Positions 6,848 through 11,342 of a DNA stretch of 11,342 bases are shown piece by piece. The stretch is taken from the NCBI GenBank assembly GCA_029212955.1, contig JARGOW010000062.1, positions 1 through 11,342 of the forward strand, given 5' to 3'. The translations under genes and the position numbers were made by a program. The notes below the pieces were generated by a model, which saw only the letters and a list, made by a program, of their open reading frames with translations, was not told the DNA's origin and ran no database searches. This stretch comes from Planctomycetota bacterium. Its GTDB lineage: Bacteria; Planctomycetota; UBA1135; GCA-002686595. Each line of letters begins with the position of its first letter. Positions within the stretch are counted from its first letter, which is position 1.

Positions 6848-8125
6848 ATGCATTACCCTCGAGTTATTCTCCCTGCACTTATTGTGGCCCTAGCCAGCAT
6901 TTCCCGGGCTCAAAGCGTGGGGTCCTCCTTTTGCAGCCCTACCAACAACTCCACCGGCTCGGCAGCCATCTTGGATGCCTCCGTGGGAAATGGCCTTGGC
7001 AGCAACTTACATTTGGAAGTCACGCAAGGTGTACCGGGGGAGATCGGGTTTTTCCTTGTGGGAAGCGCAGCGTCACCTGGCGTTCTGGTGAGCGACGGCA
7101 TGCTGTGTCTCGTCGGAAGCGGAACGTCCGCTCGCTTTGGCTACAACACGTCGGGGGGGTCCAACTCCATGGGACTTTTCGATTCCGCTGGAACCCTGCA
7201 GAACATCGCAGGAACATCGACAGTCGGTTCAGGGTTCGATGTACCTGACTCCATCCCTGGAAGCGTCCCGATCACCATAATAAGTGGTGACACTTGGCAC
7301 TTTCAGCTCTGGTACAGGGATACGCCCTCGGCCCCGGGATCCTCGAACTTTACGAATGGCGTGAGTGTTACTTTTCCAACCGTGGTGACCCCAACTCCCA
7401 TTCCGGGCATGGTGCTCATACCCCCAGGGACTTTTGACATGGGGTCGAATGCGGCTCCGGGCGCTCCCTATCTAGGTGACATTTCAACCCAACCCGTGCA
7501 CAGCGTGACGATCTCCCGGAGCTTCTGGATGGGAGAAACGGAGGTCACCCAGGCCCAGTTCCAAGCTGTCATGGGTACAAACCCCTCTTCATTCCCAGGC
7601 CCGAACCGCCCCGTGGAGCGGGTTTCATGGAACGGTGCCCGTGCATTCTGCGCGGCCTTGACTGCGCAGGAACTTGCGGCTGGCAATTTGCTGCCGGGGA
7701 TGGAGTACCGCTTGCCCACCGAAGCTGAATGGGAATATGCATGCCGTGCAGGCTCACAAACCGAGTTTCACTTTGGCACGGATCTGGTTTGCTCGGATGC
7801 ACGCTTCAATTTCAGCTACCACAGCAATAGCGGTTGCGCATCCAATGCCTCAACGGTGGTTGGGAGCTACCCACCCAATGCCTTTGGTCTGCATGACATG
7901 CATGGGAACCTGTGGGAATGGTGCCTCGACACCTACGATCAATATCCTGGTGCTGCACAAACGGACCCGCTCGTATCGGGGAATTCTAGCTACCGGATCG
8001 TTCGTGGCGGAGATTCACTCAACTCCTCCGCCCATTGCCGATCCGCATTCCGGCTCTCCATCCCGACTTTCCCAGCCAGAACAGTTGGGTTCCGGGTCGT
8101 ACTTGGGGCGATTCTAGTCCCGTAA
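6848..8125 (+). CDS. Exported protein: FCSP domain fused to a SUMF1/FGE-sulfatase fold
   Basis: A 425-residue protein with a signal peptide (MHYPRVILPALIVALASISRAQ, cleavage near residue 22). Residues 28-178 are the same FCSP...LCLVGS...FQLWYRD...SNFTNG domain that ends the divergent neighbour. Residues 186-418 are a formylglycine-generating-enzyme/SUMF1 fold: GMVLIPPGTFDMGS, GETEVTQAQFQAVMG, PVERVSWNGARAFC, YRLPTEAEWEYACRAG, FGLHDMHGNLWEWC, RIVRGGDS and GFRVVL. True FGE uses two active-site cysteines after the GGS motif; here only Cys397 (SAHCRSAFR) is present and the earlier position is Asn, so oxidation of sulfatases is unlikely. Related SUMF1 folds act as ligand-binding or structural modules in many planctomycete exported proteins. 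There is no sulfatase gene nearby. Start ATG at 6848 gives the signal peptide directly. Confidence 0.9.
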   Translation: MHYPRVILPALIVALASISRAQSVGSSFCSPTNNSTGSAAILDASVGNGLGSNLHLEVTQGVPGEIGFFLVGSAASPGVLVSDGMLCLVGSGTSARFGYNTSGGSNSMGLFDSAGTLQNIAGTSTVGSGFDVPDSIPGSVPITIISGDTWHFQLWYRDTPSAPGSSNFTNGVSVTFPTVVTPTPIPGMVLIPPGTFDMGSNAAPGAPYLGDISTQPVHSVTISRSFWMGETEVTQAQFQAVMGTNPSSFPGPNRPVERVSWNGARAFCAALTAQELAAGNLLPGMEYRLPTEAEWEYACRAGSQTEFHFGTDLVCSDARFNFSYHSNSGCASNASTVVGSYPPNAFGLHDMHGNLWEWCLDTYDQYPGAAQTDPLVSGNSSYRIVRGGDSLNSSAHCRSAFRLSIPTFPARTVGFRVVLGAILVP

Positions 8126-8139
8126 TCTGAAGACAGATT
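8124..8139 (+). terminator. Possible hairpin at the end of the SUMF1-domain gene
   Basis: AATCTG-AAGA-CAGATT begins in the stop codon, and flanking CCCG/CGGG bases can extend it imperfectly. No T-tract follows, so intrinsic termination is doubtful. Confidence 0.3.
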
Positions 8140-8178
8140 ATCGGGCCTGAAGGGAGCTCGGAGTCGAGACGATCACCG

Positions 8179-8197
8179 GGCTGGGGCTGCCCCAGCC
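8179..8197. repeat. GC-rich palindrome between the SUMF1-domain and EamA genes
   Basis: GGCTGGGGC-T-GCCCCAGCC is a perfect 19-nt palindrome around one base, in the 279-nt gap. It could form a stem in RNA, perhaps a Rho-independent stem lacking its U-tract, or an operator. Nothing else clear is seen in this gap. Confidence 0.5.
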
Positions 8198-8404
8198 AAT
8201 CTCCCACGCCTCCCTGACCGAAGAATCCGGGATTGCGGGCAGCTCGCCCAGTCAAGCCGTTTCCTGATGGGCCAGAATTCCCCGTGGAATTAGGGTCTGC
8301 TTTTCAGAAGGTCGGTCTAGAGTTTCGGACTTCCCTGGTAGAGATACGCGCTCCCGAGCGGACCAAGGCCCATCAGGACTCCTCCCACCAACTCTCCCCC
8401 CCCA

Positions 8405-9364
8405 ATGGCATCCCAACGTCGAATCGGCCTGACCATGGCCGCGCTCACCGCTTCCCTGTGGGGCTTTTTGGCGATTGCCATGAAGGTCGCGACGGAGCAG
8501 GTGCCGGTGATGACCATCGTTTGGTTCCGGTTTACTTTCGCTTTTGCGTTCTTGGGTGTCTGGATGGCCGTGAAGGCTCCTAAGCGGTTGGTCATACTGC
8601 GCAAGCCGCCCAAGTTGCTGTTGGTTTCAGCGGTGGGGTTGACCTTTAACTATCTGGGGTACCTGGCAGGTCTACATCACACCACACCCAGCAACGCGCA
8701 GATTTTGATTCAAACCGCGCCCCTGATGCTCGCCATGGTGGGCATTTTCGTGTTCAAGGAGCGGTTGGTGCGTGCCCAATGGCTTGGCGTGGTCGTGTCC
8801 CTGGTGGGCTTCAGCCTTTTCGCCTGGGATCAGAGTTCAGGCGGGGTGGTTTCGGCCGAGAACTTCTTGCGGGGCAATCTGCTCATCTTCTTCGGTGCCG
8901 TCACCTGGGTCGTGTACGCGGCCACGGCCAAGTATCTGGGCGGCATTGGCCACAATCCCCAGGATCTGAATCTGGTGATCTACGGTTTGCCTGCGGTGAC
9001 CCTTTGGTGGTTCGCTGACTTTGGCGTGCTGGCTGCCATGGATTGGAAGCTCTGGGTCTTGATGGCCTTCCTTGGCGCGAACACCTTGGTGGCCTACGGG
9101 GCCTTGGGCGAAGCATTCAAGCGCCTGCCCGCCTACCAGGTCAGCCTGATCATCACCCTCAACCCGCTGATCACTTTAGCCACAATGGCGGCATTGAAGC
9201 CGTTCTCCCCCAGCTGGCTGCCGGCCGACCAGGTTGGGGTGCTGGGCTACGGCGCCGCCCTGCTCGTGGTGGGGGGGGTGATCCAAGTTCTGCTCAAAGC
9301 ACCGTCCGCCAAACGGGGTGTCCCCAGGACGGAGCACACCGAGGCTGAAGGCCTCAAGTCCTAA
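8405..9364 (+). CDS. DMT-superfamily EamA permease
   Basis: A 319-residue inner-membrane protein with two EamA repeats (about residues 8-140 and 156-297) and roughly ten membrane segments, the standard length and layout of drug/metabolite transporters. Family signs are the early ASLWGFLAIAMK segment, LIQTAPLMLAMVGIFVFKER at the end of the first repeat and LNPLITLATMAAL in the second. Such proteins move metabolites, often amino acids or nucleotide-related compounds; the substrate is not predictable here. The C-terminal ~20 residues after the last membrane segment are charged and probably cytoplasmic. Start ATG at 8405 follows a C-rich tract with no Shine-Dalgarno match. The gene sits 153 nt before apt on the same strand; co-transcription is possible but not indicated. 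Confidence 0.9.
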   Translation: MASQRRIGLTMAALTASLWGFLAIAMKVATEQVPVMTIVWFRFTFAFAFLGVWMAVKAPKRLVILRKPPKLLLVSAVGLTFNYLGYLAGLHHTTPSNAQILIQTAPLMLAMVGIFVFKERLVRAQWLGVVVSLVGFSLFAWDQSSGGVVSAENFLRGNLLIFFGAVTWVVYAATAKYLGGIGHNPQDLNLVIYGLPAVTLWWFADFGVLAAMDWKLWVLMAFLGANTLVAYGALGEAFKRLPAYQVSLIITLNPLITLATMAALKPFSPSWLPADQVGVLGYGAALLVVGGVIQVLLKAPSAKRGVPRTEHTEAEGLKS

Positions 9365-9506
9365 GCTGAACCAAAATCAGGACTTATCCCGCTTTGGGGC
9401 GGTGTGTGGGTGAGAAATTCCGGGCTGAGGTCAAGCCAGGGGAATCAACGGACGAAAGGCTCATGTGGATGGGTGTCGAGTGAATGAGCTCACGAGTCCC
9501 CGCCCT

Positions 9507-9520
9507 GGAGGACCCCCTTG
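9507..9520 (+). promoter_or_regulatory. Ribosome binding site deciding the TTG start of apt
   Basis: GGAGG at 9507-9511 lies 6 nt before the TTG at 9518. In the apt frame an in-frame TGA at 9485-9487 bounds the region and no ATG or GTG lies between, so the TTG is the only sensible start. This is one of the few good Shine-Dalgarno matches in the window. Confidence 0.75.
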
Positions 9521-10027
9521 CTCGAAGACCATATCCGTGACATTCCCGACTTCCCCAAGGCCGGAATTGTATTTAAGGACATCACGCCCCTTCTTCAGAA
9601 CGCCGCCGCTTTGGATGAAGCTGTGCGCGGTATCGCTGGAGCGGTCGATCCCGACTCCTTTGATCTGATCTTCGGAATGGAGTCCCGCGGCTTCATCTTC
9701 GGAACGGCCGTGGCCCACCACCTGGGCAAGGGTTTCGTTCCGGTTCGCAAGCCCGGAAAGCTGCCCTACGACACGATCCAGCAAGAGTACGAGCTGGAGT
9801 ATGGCACCGATGCACTCGAAACCCACGTGGACGCCTGCAAGCCGGGTCAACGCGTGCTCCTGGTCGATGACCTGCTCGCCACCGGCGGAACCATGGCAGC
9901 CACCATCGACCTGGTTCGCAAGTTGGGCGGGATCCCGGTTGCGTGTTCGGTGCTGATCGAACTGGGCTTCCTCAATGGTCGAGACCGCTTTCCCGACGTC
10001 CCGACCCACACCCTGATTCGCTACTAG
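9518..10027 (+). CDS. apt: Adenine phosphoribosyltransferase
   Basis: Makes AMP and pyrophosphate from adenine and PRPP in the purine salvage pathway, in the cytoplasm. The 169-residue product has normal Apt length and the type I phosphoribosyltransferase PRPP loop at residues 113-125 (VLLVDDLLATGGT). Also visible are the N-terminal IRDIPDFPKAGIVFKDITPLL signature, which separates Apt from other PRTases, GMESRGFIFG (53-62) and VPVRKPGKLPY (74-84), then YELEYGTDALE (91-101), the flexible-loop region. Translation starts at a TTG with a GGAGG site six bases upstream. The sigma-factor gene follows after only 31 nt, so the two are probably one transcript. The assignment is firm. Confidence 0.96.
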   Translation: MLEDHIRDIPDFPKAGIVFKDITPLLQNAAALDEAVRGIAGAVDPDSFDLIFGMESRGFIFGTAVAHHLGKGFVPVRKPGKLPYDTIQQEYELEYGTDALETHVDACKPGQRVLLVDDLLATGGTMAATIDLVRKLGGIPVACSVLIELGFLNGRDRFPDVPTHTLIRY

Positions 10028-10045
10028 TCCCCGCCTGCTCTCCTC

Positions 10046-10050
10046 AAGGA
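10046..10050 (+). promoter_or_regulatory. Ribosome binding site of the sigma-factor gene
   Basis: AAGGA lies 8 nt before the ATG at 10059. It supports the long form of the protein, including the Lys-rich tail, over a start at the internal Met31. Confidence 0.65.
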
Positions 10051-10058
10051 CAATCGCC

Positions 10059-10934
10059 ATGACGACCAAAAAGACGCCCGCTTCCGCAAAGAAGACCACC
10101 GCCAAGAAGGCCACCAAGAAGACGAAGGAAGTCGTTCCGGTCGAAGAAATGGTCACAGAGGACATTTGGGGCCTCTACCAGGAAGTCCGCGCCAAGGGAC
10201 CCGAGCACAAAAGCGAGCTCGAGCAGATCCGCAACGTGCTCATGGAGCGCCACTATCCGCTCGTCAAGTACATCGCAGAGCGTCTCCTTCAGACCCTGCC
10301 CAAGTCCATCCAGGTCGACGACCTGATCAGCGCTGGCCTCTTTGGCCTGATGGACGCCATCCGCGGCTTCGACCCCGAGCGTGGCATCAAGTTCAAGACC
10401 TACTGCACCACGCGTATCCGTGGTTCGATCCTCGACCAGCTGCGTTCACAGGATTGGGTCCCGCGCCTCGTACGCCTGAAAGCGGGCCGAATCGACAAGG
10501 CCCTGCAGCGACTCACCGGCCAAATGGGCCGCGAACCCACCCACGCCGAACTCGCCGAAGAGCTCGAAATGGACCACCAGGAACTCACCAAAGAGATCCA
10601 AGCCGGTTCCGCCAAGGCCATGTACAGCCTCTCGGACAAGTGGGAAGACCGCGACGACGATTCTTCCATGGAAAAGGTGGACGTGCTCGAGGACAAGCGG
10701 TCGATAGACCCCATGGGCGAGCTGAACAAGCAAGACATGATGGGTTACATCACCCGCTCGCTCACCCACAAGGAACGATTCATCATCGAACAGTACTACC
10801 AGGTCGGCCACACCATGCGCGAAATCGGCGAGATGCTCTCCCTCACCGAATCCCGCGTCTGCCAAATCCACTCCAACGTGATGGCAAGGCTCAAAGGCCT
10901 CTTCGGCAGCAAAACCTCCACCATGCTGCTCTAA
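10059..10934 (+). CDS. FliA/WhiG-type RNA polymerase sigma factor with basic N-terminal tail
   Basis: A 291-residue group 3 sigma factor, which directs RNA polymerase to an alternative promoter set. Region 2 spans about residues 55-130, with DDLISAGLFGLMDAIRGFDPERG and KFKTYCTTRIRGSILDQLRSQDWVPRLVR typical of the FliA/WhiG branch. Region 3 spans about 140-185 (GREPTHAELAEELEM). Region 4 spans about 228-282, with the helix-turn-helix MREIGEMLSLTESRVCQIHSNVMARLKG. Residues 1-24 are an extra Lys/Ala/Thr-rich tail (KKTPASAKKTTAKKATKKTK) that resembles histone H1-like tails. FliA runs flagellar genes and WhiG sporulation genes elsewhere; no such genes or anti-sigma factor are seen here, so the regulon is unknown. 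It lies 31 nt after apt and is followed by a hairpin terminator. Confidence 0.93.
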   Translation: MTTKKTPASAKKTTAKKATKKTKEVVPVEEMVTEDIWGLYQEVRAKGPEHKSELEQIRNVLMERHYPLVKYIAERLLQTLPKSIQVDDLISAGLFGLMDAIRGFDPERGIKFKTYCTTRIRGSILDQLRSQDWVPRLVRLKAGRIDKALQRLTGQMGREPTHAELAEELEMDHQELTKEIQAGSAKAMYSLSDKWEDRDDDSSMEKVDVLEDKRSIDPMGELNKQDMMGYITRSLTHKERFIIEQYYQVGHTMREIGEMLSLTESRVCQIHSNVMARLKGLFGSKTSTMLL

Positions 10935-10967
10935 GAAACAACCTCGCAAGAGACCAACCCCCCTCCC

Positions 10968-11012
10968 GAAGCCCGCCCCGATGCCCACCATCGGAGCGGG
11001 CTTCACCCTTTA
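10968..11012 (+). terminator. Intrinsic terminator of the apt-sigma operon
   Basis: A 9-bp stem (GAAGCCCGC at 10968-10976 with GCGGGCTTC at 10996-11004), one mismatched pair, then a 6-bp stem (CCGATG/CATCGG) around a 5-nt loop. The tail ACCCTTTAATT is only modestly T-rich. It lies 33 nt after the sigma-factor stop. Confidence 0.75.
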
Positions 11013-11158
11013 ATTGGATCTGTGCTTCTCACGCTCTAAAGCTTCCGAAACTATTGGCAATGTAGAGCAGCCCCAGCTCAGGCCTTGCACTGGACTGTTG
11101 CCTTGCACACAGGGGAATTGCCCAAGGGTAAGTACGCGTGGTCCACAGCCCCTTCGGT

Positions 11159-11342
11159 TCACTCCCCACGCGCATCCTTCACCCATGCAGACGAGGCTTC
11201 GTCTTTCTCGATGTCCGCCTGGTGCGGTTTCGAGTCATAGTACAGTTGGGAAGATTGGATCCTGCCATTTCGAACTTCGATGACCTCGCACATTTCAATA
11301 TCCACAACCATGGGTGTAGTCATGCACCATGTGTAGGTGCGT
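11159..11342 (-). CDS. SnoaL/NTF2-like protein, C-terminal part (cut by window edge)
   Basis: The minus strand encodes the last 60 residues of a protein that enters from the right edge and ends at TGA 11161-11159. The run VVDIEMCEVIEVRNGRIQSS, followed directly by QLYYD, is typical of the last beta strands of SnoaL-like/NTF2-fold proteins (the ...EVRDGKI...YYD pattern), small cone-shaped alpha+beta barrels that bind ligands or act as cyclases or isomerases. A charged tail of about 24 residues follows. The start is outside the window, so length and active-site residues cannot be judged. It is convergent with the sigma-factor gene, with about 220 nt between the stops. Confidence 0.65.
   Translation of the reverse strand, partial: RTYTWCMTTPMVVDIEMCEVIEVRNGRIQSSQLYYDSKPHQADIEKDEASSAWVKDARGE

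Noticed and set aside
6508..6849. N-terminal extension of the minus-strand exported protein up to 6849
   Set aside because: The extra 114 codons are Arg/Gly/Ser/Trp-rich, would place the signal peptide internally and would overlap the start of the divergent gene.
10166..11065. Plus-strand open frame of 299 codons
   Set aside because: It is a frame-shifted shadow of the sigma-factor gene, Arg/Pro/His-rich, and runs through the terminator.
11014..11283. Plus-strand frame of 89 codons near the right edge
   Set aside because: It overlaps the better supported SnoaL/NTF2-like frame on the minus strand and has no recognisable features.

Overview
The window looks like chromosomal DNA of a GC-rich planctomycete-like bacterium. 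Two exported proteins share a Ser/Gly/Asn-rich domain (FCSP...LCL...FQLW...SNF.NG) of the kind I associate with marine Planctomycetota of the Poly30/Saltatorellus type. A SUMF1-fold secreted protein, a DnaJ-like cysteine-rich exported protein and generally weak Shine-Dalgarno sequences fit this. The lineage is an inference from protein style and has not been searched.

Left part (1-1745): a decayed IS110-family insertion sequence on the minus strand. Its transposase reading frame (1448 to 342) is complete and free of frameshifts, but carries three in-frame stops, one each of TAG, TGA and TAA. About 340 nt of non-coding DNA follow it, where a bridge/seek guide RNA could lie. Its upstream side abuts a short plus-strand frame that may be the remains of an interrupted gene.

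Middle (1746-4767): a LysE/RhtB-type amino-acid exporter (minus); a non-coding gap holding a 42-bp-arm imperfect inverted repeat of unknown origin; a DinB-fold metalloprotein (plus); and a secreted protein with 18 CxxC motifs (plus).

Right of centre (4768-8125): two divergent genes for exported proteins share the same ~147-residue domain. It is C-terminal in the minus-strand protein, after a propeller-like region, and N-terminal in the plus-strand protein, before a SUMF1/FGE-sulfatase fold. A strong intrinsic terminator ends the minus-strand gene, and a 340-nt divergent intergenic region separates the two starts.

Right part (8126-11342): a DMT/EamA permease, then a likely two-gene operon of adenine phosphoribosyltransferase (apt, TTG start with a good ribosome binding site) and a FliA/WhiG-type sigma factor with an unusual Lys/Ala/Thr-rich N-terminal tail, closed by a hairpin terminator. 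A SnoaL/NTF2-like gene enters from the right edge on the minus strand. I saw no tRNA, rRNA or CRISPR array. The most interesting unexplained items are the long inverted repeat, the CxxC-rich exported protein, the shared domain of the divergent pair, and the basic tail on the sigma factor.
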